From assembly GCA_016793465.1 (NCBI GenBank), contig JAEUJW010000037.1:61577-125576 (forward strand): DNA of 64,000 bases, written 5' to 3'. This document shows positions 1 through 9,883 of this stretch, in pieces. The notes below the pieces were generated by a model that searched no databases, was not told the DNA's origin, and worked only from the letters and a program-made list of their open reading frames with translations. Position 1 is the stretch's first letter, and each line of letters opens with the position of its first letter. The position numbers were made by a program, and so were the translations under genes. Source of the DNA: Myxococcales bacterium. GTDB taxonomy: Bacteria; Myxococcota; Polyangia; Nannocystales; Nannocystaceae.

Positions 1-28
1 GCACCTGAAGCGCGCCGCGCGAGCCGCG

Positions 29-64
29 AAGCCCGGGTCTCTCGCCGGTGAGACGCCCGGGCTT
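29..64 (+). terminator. Hairpin terminator of a gene upstream of the window
   Basis: AAGCCCGGG and CCCGGGCTT pair across the site, with an inner GTCTC/GAGAC pairing, and a pyrimidine-rich CTTCTTCTG follows. It most likely ends transcription of a gene lying left of the window, because the first gene here starts at 184. Confidence 0.6.
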
Positions 65-168
65 CTTCTGCTGTGCGGCCCACGGCGAAGGCTGGCTGGT
101 CGCGCTCATCGACGCGGACGGCACCCTGCGGCGGGCCCGACCGGCTTCTCGCCGCGACCCGCGTGGGT

Positions 169-174
169 TAGTGT
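169..174 (+). promoter_or_regulatory. TAGTGT, candidate -10 element of the SDR gene
   Basis: A TAnnnT hexamer ends 9 bases before the ATG at 184 and there is no Shine-Dalgarno sequence in between. The transcript would have almost no leader. No -35 box is obvious. Confidence 0.3.
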
Positions 175-183
175 GCGCCTCGC

Positions 184-1005
184 ATGGCACTCCCTGACAA
201 GCCCCGAGTCGTCGTCACCGGCGCCGGCGGCGGCCTCGGCCGCGCCTTCAGCCTCGAGCTCGCGACCCGCCGCGCGCGCATCATCGCCGCCGACATCGAC
301 GCGGCCGCCGCGGAGGCCACCGCCGCGGCCGTGCGTGCGGCCGGCGGCGAGGCCCACGCCGTCGTCTGCGACGTGGCCGTGCCCGCCGAGGTCGAGCGCC
401 TCGGCAACCTCGCCGACGAGACCTTCGGCGGCGCCGACCTCGTGATCAACAACGCGGGCGTCGCCGTCGCCGGCCCGTTCGAGGACGTCGCGCTGGCCGA
501 CTGGGAGTGGATCATGGGGATCAACCTGTGGGGCGTGATCTACGGCTGCCGCACCTTCATCCCCCGCTTCAAGGCCCAGAAGCGCGGCGCGATCCTCAAC
601 GTCGCCTCGGCCGCCGGACTGCTCAACATGCCGGAGATGGGCCCCTACAACGTCACCAAGGCCGGCGTCGTGGCCCTGTCCGAGACCCTGTGCGCCGAGC
701 TGGCCCCGCACGGCATCAGCGTGACCGTGCTCTGCCCCACGTTCTTCCGCACCAACATCATCAAGTCCGGCCGCAACACCAAACCCGACCAGGCCAAGTT
801 CGGCGAGCGGCTGATGGCCCGGGCCAAGGTGCAGGCCGACGGGGTCGCCCGCCACGCGATCGCGGCCGTCGACGCCGGCGAGCTGTTCGCCCTGCCGCAC
901 AGCGACGGGGCGTGGCTGTGGCGCCTGAAGCGTCTCGCCCCCGAGCGCTTCTACCGCAAGCTGATCCCCGCCAACATTCAGCGCGTCCGCGATCGCGCCC
1001 GCTGA
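184..1005 (+). CDS. Short-chain dehydrogenase/reductase (SDR)
   Basis: Predicted cytoplasmic NAD(P)-dependent oxidoreductase of 273 residues. The Rossmann glycine motif TGAGGGLG is at residues 12-19 and NNAG at 89-92. The catalytic set Ser142, Tyr155 and Lys159 has the YxxxK spacing of classical SDRs. The last 30 or so residues are basic and extend a little beyond the core fold. The substrate cannot be read from the sequence. The ATG at 184 stands directly before the first beta strand, so the start is secure. The gene stands alone: a terminator hairpin lies upstream and 112 bases separate it from the next gene. Confidence 0.93.
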   Translation: MALPDKPRVVVTGAGGGLGRAFSLELATRRARIIAADIDAAAAEATAAAVRAAGGEAHAVVCDVAVPAEVERLGNLADETFGGADLVINNAGVAVAGPFEDVALADWEWIMGINLWGVIYGCRTFIPRFKAQKRGAILNVASAAGLLNMPEMGPYNVTKAGVVALSETLCAELAPHGISVTVLCPTFFRTNIIKSGRNTKPDQAKFGERLMARAKVQADGVARHAIAAVDAGELFALPHSDGAWLWRLKRLAPERFYRKLIPANIQRVRDRAR

Positions 1006-1117
1006 GCCCCGGCGCCCTGCGAGCCGCACCGACACCGCCGCCGTGAACCACCGCCGCGCGCCTCGCCCGCGTCCACGCGCCGCCGAGGCGTGATAGCGTG
1101 GCCCGCGGAGGTGGAGG

Positions 1118-3571
1118 ATGGGACGGGGTCGGCTGTTCGGGGCCTTCTTTCTCGCGGGCGTGCTCGCGTGCGGCGACGGCGGCACCGGAGAGACCAGCGC
1201 GCCGCCGCCCGGCAGCGACAGCGAGGCGACGATGGTCGCCTCCACGACCTCGGGCGTGACGCCGCCGACCACCACCGACACCCCCGAGACCGCCGGCTTC
1301 ACCGAGCAGCCGACCACCGGCGCCCCCGCGAGCTGCGGCGACGGTGCCGTCGACCCCGGCGAGGCCTGCGACGACGGCCCCCAGAACGGCCCCGGCCAGG
1401 CCTGCAGCGCCGACTGCCAGACCAACACCTGCGGCGACGGCGACCCCGGGCCCGGCGAGCAGTGCGACGACGGCCCCCAGAACGGCCCCGGCATGGCCTG
1501 CAGCGCCGACTGCCAGACCAACGTGTGCGGCGACGGCGACCCCGGCCCCGGCGAGCAGTGCGACGACGGAGCCGACAACGCCGACACCAACTCCTGCAAG
1601 GCCGACTGCAGCGACAACGTGTGCGGCGACGGGTTCGTCGGCCCCGGCGAGGGCTGCGACGACGGCAACACCGACGACGCCGACGAGTGCACCGGCGAGT
1701 GCGCGCTCGCGACCTGCGGCGACGGCGTGGTCGCCCCCACCGAGCAGTGCGACGACGGCAACCCCGACGACGGCGACGCCTGCACCGCCGCCTGCACCAA
1801 CGCCGCCTGCTCCGACGGCCACGTCCAGCCCGGCAACGGCGAGGCCTGCGACGACGGCCCAGGCAACGCCGACAACGCCGCCTGCACCACCGCGTGCCAG
1901 GACAACGTGTGCGGCGACGGCAACGCCTTCACCGACGGCGGCCCCGAGCAGTGCGACAACGGCGTCGACAACGGCCCCGGCCAGCCGTGCAACGCGACGT
2001 GCCAGCTCAACGTGTGCGGCGACGCCGACATGTCGCCGACCGAGGCCTGCGACGACGGCAACACCGCCGCCGGCGACGGCTGCTCGCCGACCTGCGCGCT
2101 CGAGGAGTGCGGCAACGGCGTGCTCGACCCCGGCGAGGCCTGCGACGACGGCAAGAACGGCGACAACGACGACGGCTGCACCGACCTCTGCCTCGCCCCC
2201 GCGTGCGGCGACGGCCTGCTGCAGCCGAGCCTCGGCGAGCAGTGCGACGACGGCGACCAGAACTCCAACAGCGGCGCCTGCCTGCTCGGCTGCACCCCCG
2301 CGGCCTGCGGCGACGGCTTCATCCAGCAGAACGTCGAGCAGTGCGACGACGGCGAGCAGAACGGCAACACCAACGCTTGCAAGCTCGACTGCCAGCAGAA
2401 CGTGTGCGGCGACGGGTTCGTCGGCCCCGGCGAGACCTGCGACGACGGCAACGGGTCCAACGACGACGCCTGCACCAACGTGTGCAAGCCCGCGACCTGC
2501 GGCGACGGCTTCACCCAGCCGCCCGAGCAGTGCGACATGGGCCCGCAGAACCAGAACACCGGCTTCTGCACCCTGCAGTGCCAGCTCCCGGTGTGCGGCG
2601 ACGGCTTCACCCAGCCGAGCAACGGCGAGCAGTGCGACGACCAGAACGGCTCGAACATGGACGCCTGCCTGAACACCTGCAAGGCCGCGGCCTGCGGCGA
2701 CGGGTTCGTCCAGCAGGGCGTCGAGCAGTGCGACGACCAGAACCAGATCTCCAGCGACGCCTGCGTAGCCTGCAAGACCGCGGCCTGCGGCGACGGCTTC
2801 ATCCAGGCGGGCGTCGAGCAGTGCGACGACGGCAACCAGGCCAACACCGACGGCTGCGTCGGCATGTGCAAGACCGCCGTGTGCGGCGACGGCTACGTGC
2901 GCGCCGGCTTCGAGCAGTGCGACGACGCCAACAACCTCAACACCGACGAGTGCGTGGCCGGCTGCAAGGCGGCCAAGTGCGGCGACGGCTTCCTCCACGC
3001 CGGCGTCGAGACCTGCGACGACGGCAACATGAACAACAACGACGGCTGCGGCAACACCTGCACCAAGATCGCCACCTGCAACGACCTGCTGACCGCCATG
3101 AACATGTGGGGCAAGCCCGCCAAGGGCGTCGACCTGCGGGCCTGGACCGGCAGCACCCTGCACTACCTCGGATGCATCGGCGACGGCTGCAACGCCGCCG
3201 ACTTCTACTGCAACTACGACCAGGCCGCCCAGAAGCTGGCCTTCGGCGCCACCGCCGGGGTCGTGCGCGCCGCCGTCGACCCCGGCAACGCCCTCGGCGA
3301 CGCGATGCCGAACAGCTACGTCGGCTGCTGCACCGGCCCGCTCGGCATGTGCAACGGCCCCGACGGCCTCAACAACGGCGTCGGCCTCGACGCCGCCGAC
3401 GCGCTGTGCAACGCCCTCGGCTACCAGAACGGCGCGCTCGTGCGCGAGGGCAACACCAACGCCTGCCCGCAGGTCCACGCGCTCGACGCCGCCGGCGGCC
3501 AGTGGAGCTCCGACTTCCTCAAGGTCCCGCCCGGCTTCGGCGCCGAGTGGGAGTGCTCCGGCTTCAAGTGA
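1118..3571 (+). CDS. Surface lipoprotein with 18 DUF4215 Cys-rich repeats
   Basis: An 817-residue exported lipoprotein. A short signal peptide ends in the lipobox VLAC with Cys18 followed by Gly-Asp. Residues 19 to about 70 are a Thr/Pro/Ser-rich linker. Then come 18 tandem repeats of 27-40 residues of the form CGDGxxxPGEQCDDGxxN...C...C, the DUF4215 (myxobacterial Cys-rich) family; each unit carries about four Cys and clusters of Asp/Asn that could bind calcium. A distinct C-terminal domain of about 170 residues with its own Cys follows and is not recognised. GGAGGTGGAGG just before the ATG is a strong ribosome site. Function is probably structural or adhesive at the cell surface; this is inference from the family. 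Confidence 0.9.
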   Translation: MGRGRLFGAFFLAGVLACGDGGTGETSAPPPGSDSEATMVASTTSGVTPPTTTDTPETAGFTEQPTTGAPASCGDGAVDPGEACDDGPQNGPGQACSADCQTNTCGDGDPGPGEQCDDGPQNGPGMACSADCQTNVCGDGDPGPGEQCDDGADNADTNSCKADCSDNVCGDGFVGPGEGCDDGNTDDADECTGECALATCGDGVVAPTEQCDDGNPDDGDACTAACTNAACSDGHVQPGNGEACDDGPGNADNAACTTACQDNVCGDGNAFTDGGPEQCDNGVDNGPGQPCNATCQLNVCGDADMSPTEACDDGNTAAGDGCSPTCALEECGNGVLDPGEACDDGKNGDNDDGCTDLCLAPACGDGLLQPSLGEQCDDGDQNSNSGACLLGCTPAACGDGFIQQNVEQCDDGEQNGNTNACKLDCQQNVCGDGFVGPGETCDDGNGSNDDACTNVCKPATCGDGFTQPPEQCDMGPQNQNTGFCTLQCQLPVCGDGFTQPSNGEQCDDQNGSNMDACLNTCKAAACGDGFVQQGVEQCDDQNQISSDACVACKTAACGDGFIQAGVEQCDDGNQANTDGCVGMCKTAVCGDGYVRAGFEQCDDANNLNTDECVAGCKAAKCGDGFLHAGVETCDDGNMNNNDGCGNTCTKIATCNDLLTAMNMWGKPAKGVDLRAWTGSTLHYLGCIGDGCNAADFYCNYDQAAQKLAFGATAGVVRAAVDPGNALGDAMPNSYVGCCTGPLGMCNGPDGLNNGVGLDAADALCNALGYQNGALVREGNTNACPQVHALDAAGGQWSSDFLKVPPGFGAEWECSGFK

Positions 3572-3600
3572 GGCCCCGCGCCGCGCGGGCGCGCGGGGCC
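3572..3600. terminator. Hairpin between two convergent genes
   Basis: GGCCCCGCGC (3572-3581) and GCGCGGGGCC (3591-3600) form a perfect 10-base stem starting right after the stop codon at 3571 and 14 bases from the stop of the opposing gene. It lacks a T run, so it may act in both directions by stem strength or only protect 3' ends. Confidence 0.5.
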
Positions 3601-3614
3601 CCGCGACCGCCGCC

Positions 3615-4814
3615 TCACTGCGGGGCGAACGGCGCGCAGGTCGACACCCCGGCGCCGACGATGCTGATCGGCGCGTTGGCCACGACCTCGGTGATCTGCT
3701 GCTGCCCGTTCATGTCGGAGTCGTCGTAGTCGATGTGGGTGACCTCGCTGCCGGGCCCGTTCTTCGAGTTCGTGAAGAAGTAGAAGTCGCCCGCGAAGTG
3801 CGCGAAGGCCCACGCCGAGCCCAGCTCCACGCCCGCCAGCGGGGTGACGTCGAGCTTGGCCCCGGTCGCCTTGTTGATCTCGACGAGCTTGGCCGGGTTG
3901 GCCCCCGCGAACAGGAACGTGCGCCCGTCGCCGGTGCCGGTCACCTCCGCGGTGCCGTAGTCCGACTTGCCGATCTGCAGCACGTCGAGGCTCACGGGGT
4001 CGATGGCGAAGAAGTCCGACACAGCGTTGCCCTCGGAGATCCCGCTCGCGCGCACGCCGTAGATGCGGTCGCACGCGTCGGCCGCGCTGTTCGACACGAA
4101 CGCCATGCCGAAGTTGGTGATGCCCATCTGCCCGACCTGGTAGCCCGGGTTGTTGCAGGCGCCGACGTCGGTCACCGGCACCGTGCGCAGGTCGCCGCCG
4201 GCGTACTGCACCCACGCGTTGCCGAGGCGGTCGACCGCCATCGAGAACGTCGACGCCGGCAGCGGGCACGTCAGGTCGCCGAGCTTCAGGAACTCCTTGG
4301 TCTCGGGGAAGAACTTCCACAGCTCCGCGGTGATCGACAGCACGAAGATGCCGTCGTCGAGCGGCACCTCGAGGTCGGGGCAGGCGCACGGCTCGGGCGG
4401 CTCCATGGTGTCCTCGCCGCCGGTGCTCGAGCTGCCGTCCGAGCCGCTCGTGCCCTCGCCCGCCGTCGTGCCGGTGTCGGACGACCCGGTGTCGAGCACG
4501 CCCATGGTCGTCCCGGTCTCGCCGCCGGTCGTGCTCGTGCCCGTCGACTCCGACGTCACCACGGCGGTCGAATCGCCGGTCGCCTCGCTCGTCGACGACG
4601 TCGACGTCGTCCCGCTCTCGGTGTTGCCCGCCGAGCCGCCGGTCGGCGCGTCGCCCGACGAGCTGGTGCCCGGGTCGGGCGTGGTCGTCGGGTCGGGCGC
4701 GGTCGACGAGTCGGTCGCGCTCTCGGTCGCGGACGCGGACGCGGACGAACCCGCGGGATCGTTGCCGCAGGCGCTCAGCGGCAGGACGAGGAGGGCAAAA
4801 GAAAGACTACGCAT
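3615..4814 (-). CDS. Lipoprotein with Ser/Thr linker and propeller-like domain
   Basis: A 399-residue predicted lipoprotein. The lipobox LSAC places the lipidated Cys at 16, followed by Gly-Asn. Residues 17-135 are an extreme Ser/Thr/Gly/Asp linker. From about residue 142 a folded domain begins at a CACPDLEVPLDDG-like segment and shows repeated beta-rich blocks with phrases such as AVDRLGNAWVQY and FAHFAGDFYFFTNS, as in sensor or propeller-type domains. No catalytic motif is seen. The start is supported by a TAGGCT hexamer six bases upstream of the ATG with no ribosome site, which fits leaderless expression. It converges on the DUF4215 gene and its role is unknown. Confidence 0.85.
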   Translation of the reverse strand: MRSLSFALLVLPLSACGNDPAGSSASASATESATDSSTAPDPTTTPDPGTSSSGDAPTGGSAGNTESGTTSTSSTSEATGDSTAVVTSESTGTSTTGGETGTTMGVLDTGSSDTGTTAGEGTSGSDGSSSTGGEDTMEPPEPCACPDLEVPLDDGIFVLSITAELWKFFPETKEFLKLGDLTCPLPASTFSMAVDRLGNAWVQYAGGDLRTVPVTDVGACNNPGYQVGQMGITNFGMAFVSNSAADACDRIYGVRASGISEGNAVSDFFAIDPVSLDVLQIGKSDYGTAEVTGTGDGRTFLFAGANPAKLVEINKATGAKLDVTPLAGVELGSAWAFAHFAGDFYFFTNSKNGPGSEVTHIDYDDSDMNGQQQITEVVANAPISIVGAGVSTCAPFAPQ

Positions 4815-4820
4815 TCCCGG

Positions 4821-4826
4821 AGCCTA
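4821..4826 (-). promoter_or_regulatory. TAGGCT -10-like element, leaderless start
   Basis: Read on the minus strand, TAGGCT is followed by six bases and then the ATG at 4814. This is the TAnnnT-N6-start arrangement expected of a leaderless transcript; there is no room for a ribosome site. Confidence 0.45.
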
Positions 4827-4851
4827 TCGTAAAACGCGGACCCGCGGGCGC

Positions 4852-5907
4852 TCAGAACCGACCGCGCCAGACCACGCCGACCGTCGACGGCGAGGCCACC
4901 GGCACCGGCGCCTGACGCAGCTTGCGTTGGCGGCGCTGGTCGGCCCAGCGCATGGCCAGCCCGACGAACGCGCCCGCCATGCCGATCGACATCAGGGCCA
5001 GCCCGGCGTCGCGGACGCCCTGCGGGACCGGCGACGGGCACGGCGACTCCGAGCCGACGCGCGCGTCGCACTCGACCTTCGCGGCCCACAGCGCCCCGCC
5101 GAGCCCGACCACGCTGACGCTCACGATCGTGGTCGCGAAGCCCGCGTCCATCAGGTCGGTCTTCGCCGTCAGCTGCAGCTTGCGCGTCGATCGCGGCGCG
5201 GCCGCCTGGATCGCCGGACGCGGCGCCGGCCCGGCCCGCGGCCTCGCACCGAGGGCCGCGGGCGCGTCGCCCGGCGCGTCGGGCCGCGCCGGCTCGGCGT
5301 CCGCGGCCGGCTCGCCCGCGTCGATCGGCTGCGGCACCGCGTCGATCGGCGCCGACGGATCCAGCGGCGCCCTGTCGACCGGCGCCGCCGACGGCGCCTC
5401 GGCCCCCTCGCCCGGCGTCGCCGGCTGCGCCGCGCACTGCTCCTCCGTCAGCCCCGCCTCCGCCAGCGCCTTGCTCACCGCCGCGGACATGCGCTGCACC
5501 TTCTTGCGGAAGCGGAAGAACGTCGCGACCTTCTCGCGCGACTGGTAGTCGAGGATCAGCTTGCGGGCGATGCACAGCGTGCGCGGCTCGCTCGCCGCCG
5601 CCGCCTGACTGGCCGCGACCGCGTCGGCCAGCACGTAATACAGGTCGGTGCGCGGCTGCTTCTCGATGTTGACCAGCCCCGCGTACACGTCCTGCAGGCA
5701 GCTCGCCGCCTGCGCCGACTGACCGGCGTCGAGCTGCTGCAGGCACGACTCGTACAGCGACTGCACGTCGCGACTGACCGCGCCGCTGGCCGCCGCGACG
5801 GCCGCACGCGCGCCGGACGGCGGCAGCGCCAGCGCGGCCGCCAGCACGCCGTGCAGCACCGACCGCACGCTCGCGCTCCCCTGTGATCCGTGTCCTGGCC
5901 GTCGCAT
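4852..5907 (-). CDS. Secreted-start membrane protein with two C-terminal helices
   Basis: A protein of about 351 residues not recognised by family. I chose the ATG at 5907 because it is followed by MRRPGHGSQG and then a hydrophobic signal segment (SVLHGVLAAALAL). The next 150 residues are helical with several Cys and a TPR-like look (LYESCLQQLDAGQ, SCLQDVYAGLVNI). A long Ala/Pro/Asp-rich linker then leads to two hydrophobic helices near the C-terminus (around VSVVGLGGALWAA and LMSIGMAGAFVGLAM). It is divergent from the Ser/Thr kinase at 6039, and such two-helix proteins often sit beside kinases in myxobacteria; a functional link is only inference. Confidence 0.75.
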   Translation of the reverse strand: MRRPGHGSQGSASVRSVLHGVLAAALALPPSGARAAVAAASGAVSRDVQSLYESCLQQLDAGQSAQAASCLQDVYAGLVNIEKQPRTDLYYVLADAVAASQAAAASEPRTLCIARKLILDYQSREKVATFFRFRKKVQRMSAAVSKALAEAGLTEEQCAAQPATPGEGAEAPSAAPVDRAPLDPSAPIDAVPQPIDAGEPAADAEPARPDAPGDAPAALGARPRAGPAPRPAIQAAAPRSTRKLQLTAKTDLMDAGFATTIVSVSVVGLGGALWAAKVECDARVGSESPCPSPVPQGVRDAGLALMSIGMAGAFVGLAMRWADQRRQRKLRQAPVPVASPSTVGVVWRGRF

Positions 5908-6038
5908 GGCCGTGTGTCCCCGCGAGCCCGGAGATCGCGCATTGCGCCCCCGAAACCGGACCAAGTGTGCCACAGCACCCGACGGCTCCGGCGCCCCTCG
6001 CGAGCGAGTTTTTAGCGCTATGCTGGCGCCACTGGCCG

Positions 6039-7886
<1,848 letters not shown>

Positions 7887-7903
7887 CCTGTCCCTCCGGA
7901 CAG
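7887..7903. repeat. CCTGTCC-GGACAG palindrome after the kinase stop
   Basis: CTGTCC and GGACAG face each other over a CTCC loop directly after the stop codon at 7886. The same element recurs at 51985, 52048, 52551 and 62383 and its left half in the array at 8996-9217. The rest of 7904-8171 holds no gene that I can support. Confidence 0.6.
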
Positions 7904-8171
7904 CCGGTCGCTCGCCGCGGCTCGCCGCCTCAGCGCTCGAAGCGGTGCCCGCACGCCGGCTCGCCCATGAACCCCTGCGCCGACCCCGGTGTCACGCGCG
8001 CGGCCGCGACGTCGCCCGCCAAATCTTCGGCCGCCTCACTCCCCTCGCCGCGAGCACGCCAGCGTGCCCACGACCCGGCCTGCCCGGCACGCTCGCGGGC
8101 TCCGGCGACGCGCCCGGCGGCGCGTAGACGTCGCGCGGCGACAGCCTGCCCGGCGCACGCACGCCTCGACC

Positions 8172-9869
8172 TCAGCCATCCGACTCGCCCCCGATCGCGT
8201 GCCGCAGCCTCGCCAGCCGCGCCAGCGCGTCGCCCCGCGACACCTCGTCGAGCCGCCCCAGCTCGCGCTCGAGCAGCCCGACCAGCTCGCGCCAGCGGCC
8301 GTCCTGCGCGTAGAAGTCGGCCACGATCTGCGCCGACTTGCGCAGCCCCGGCCGCCTCTCCTCGCGCTCGCCGGCCCGCCCGCGCCTCGCCCCGACCAGC
8401 ACGCGCCGCAGCAGCGCCGCCTTCGCCGTCTCCGAGCGCCCGCTCCGCATCACCGCCTCCGCCACCAGGCCGCGCAGGTCGCTCGCCTCCTCGCGCCGGC
8501 GCCAGCCGTCCTCGCCGAGCGCCGCCGTCAACGCCGCCTCGACCTCGACGGCCTTCGCCGACGCGTCCGCCGCCCGCACGCAAGCCAGCGCCCGCAGCAC
8601 CGCCGCCGAGCCCCCGTCCGTCGCCATCGCCTCGAGCAGCGCCCGCGCCTCCACCACCCCCTCGGGCGCCCGCGCCAGCACCAGCGCCCGCGCCAGCCGC
8701 ACGCCCTCCGCCTCGCACACCCCCATCAGCCCGCCCAGCATTTTTAATAATTCGTCGGCCGATCCACGCGCCAGCGCCACCCGCGTCCACCAGCCCGCCG
8801 CGTCGGTCGGCTCGCCCAGCGCCGCCGCGCACGCCTCGGCGTCGACGAACCGCAGCGCCCGCACGCACGCCCGCGACAGCCGCTCCTCCGCCCCCGGCAA
8901 TTCCTCCGCCAGCGCCCGCAGCCGCTCGCACGCCGCCGCCCGCTGGTCAGGCGGCCCTCGCAGCCCCGCGCGCACCTCCGCGAGCACGTCCACGACCTGT
9001 CCTTCGGGCCATCCCGCCTGTCCCTCGGGCCATCCGCGCACGGCCTGTCCCTCGCGCCATCCCACCTGTCCCTCGCGCCATCCAGCCTGTCCCTCGCGCC
9101 ATCCCACCTGTCCCTCGCGCCATCCAGCCTGTCCCTCGCGCCATCCGTGCACGACCTGTCCCTCAGGCCATCCAACCTGTCCCTCCGGCCATCCCGCCTG
9201 TCCCTCGGGCCATCCGCTCCCCGCGCGCAGCTCGACCCCCTCGTGCGTCACCCACACCCGCGCCCCTGCCGCGCGCCCGGGCACCCGCCAGCCCGCCGCC
9301 GCGAACACCCCGCCGAGCGCCGCCGCCCCGGCGTCGATCGCCAGCTCGCCGCCGTCCGCCGCGATCCCCGCGCCCCGTAGACGCCGCAGCACGGCCGCCC
9401 ACGAGCGCGCCAGCGTCACCCCCGGCGGCCCGAGCAGCCACCCGCGCCGCAGCCACACCCGCATCCCGCCATCACACCTCACCACGAGCTCGCCCCGCAG
9501 CCACACCTCCCCCTCTTCGCCGCGTCCGACCAGCTCCCACGCGCCTGTCCCTTCCGACCTGTCCCATCGCACCTGTTCGATGCGCCAGCCCCCGACGTGC
9601 TCCCCCACCAGCCGCCGCCGCACCCAGGCCTCCACCACGTCGAACGGCACCACCACCGCCAGCCGCGTGATCGCCCCGACCGCTCCGCGGCACTCCGCGA
9701 CCGTGCGCGGCCGCCCGCGCACCGCCATCTCGCAGTCCGCCACGCGCGCCCCGCCGACCTCGCGCCCCTCGGCGACCAGCCGCGCCCCGCCGCGCTCGAG
9801 CAGCAGCGCCAGCCCGCGCGGCGCCGACGACAGGGCCGGGCCCTGCTCCTGCACGCCCGGCCCGGCCAT
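8172..9869 (-). CDS. Repeat-containing protein of unknown function, partner of the PPIase gene
   Basis: A 565-residue protein without signal peptide or recognised domain. Residues 1-210 are Arg/Val/Gly-rich and beta-like. Residues of the middle carry ten tandem copies of a seven-residue unit GW(R/P)EGQ(A/V), encoded by 21-base repeats between 8996 and 9217. The C-terminal half is Ala/Leu-rich helical with the look of ARM or TPR solenoids (ERLRALAEELPGAEERL; WRELVGLLERELGRL). It starts 14 bases after the stop of the peptidyl-prolyl isomerase gene, so the two are probably one operon. A local burst of A/T-ending codons (ELLKML) occurs at 8750-8762. Function unknown. Confidence 0.75.
   Translation of the reverse strand: MAGPGVQEQGPALSSAPRGLALLLERGGARLVAEGREVGGARVADCEMAVRGRPRTVAECRGAVGAITRLAVVVPFDVVEAWVRRRLVGEHVGGWRIEQVRWDRSEGTGAWELVGRGEEGEVWLRGELVVRCDGGMRVWLRRGWLLGPPGVTLARSWAAVLRRLRGAGIAADGGELAIDAGAAALGGVFAAAGWRVPGRAAGARVWVTHEGVELRAGSGWPEGQAGWPEGQVGWPEGQVVHGWREGQAGWREGQVGWREGQAGWREGQVGWREGQAVRGWPEGQAGWPEGQVVDVLAEVRAGLRGPPDQRAAACERLRALAEELPGAEERLSRACVRALRFVDAEACAAALGEPTDAAGWWTRVALARGSADELLKMLGGLMGVCEAEGVRLARALVLARAPEGVVEARALLEAMATDGGSAAVLRALACVRAADASAKAVEVEAALTAALGEDGWRRREEASDLRGLVAEAVMRSGRSETAKAALLRRVLVGARRGRAGEREERRPGLRKSAQIVADFYAQDGRWRELVGLLERELGRLDEVSRGDALARLARLRHAIGGESDG
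8996..9217 (-). repeat. 21-base tandem repeat encoding GW(R/P)EGQ heptads
   Basis: About ten copies of a unit read on the plus strand as CCTGTCCCTCGCGCCATC plus three variable bases. Outer copies encode WPEGQ and the five inner ones WREGQ, with four-residue joints (VVHG, AVRG) separating the blocks. The array is open in all minus-strand frames. Every unit contains the CCTGTCC hexamer core of the dispersed palindrome family. Confidence 0.9.
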
Positions 9870-9883
9870 CCTCGGCTCCGCCT

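Noticed and set aside
106..2871. Very long open frames antisense to the DUF4215 gene, and similar ones opposite most genes
   Set aside because: In DNA with almost no A/T stop codons, antisense frames stay open; their products are Pro/Arg/Ala-rich with no domains, and the sense frames carry the family motifs.
7930..8100. Minus-strand peptide ending CGHRFER as the tail of a zinc-ribbon gene
   Set aside because: No start codon, ribosome site or upstream domain can be attached; only a dozen residues look protein-like.
8996..9217. Possible CRISPR array
   Set aside because: The units are contiguous 21-base repeats with no unique spacers and keep a reading frame.
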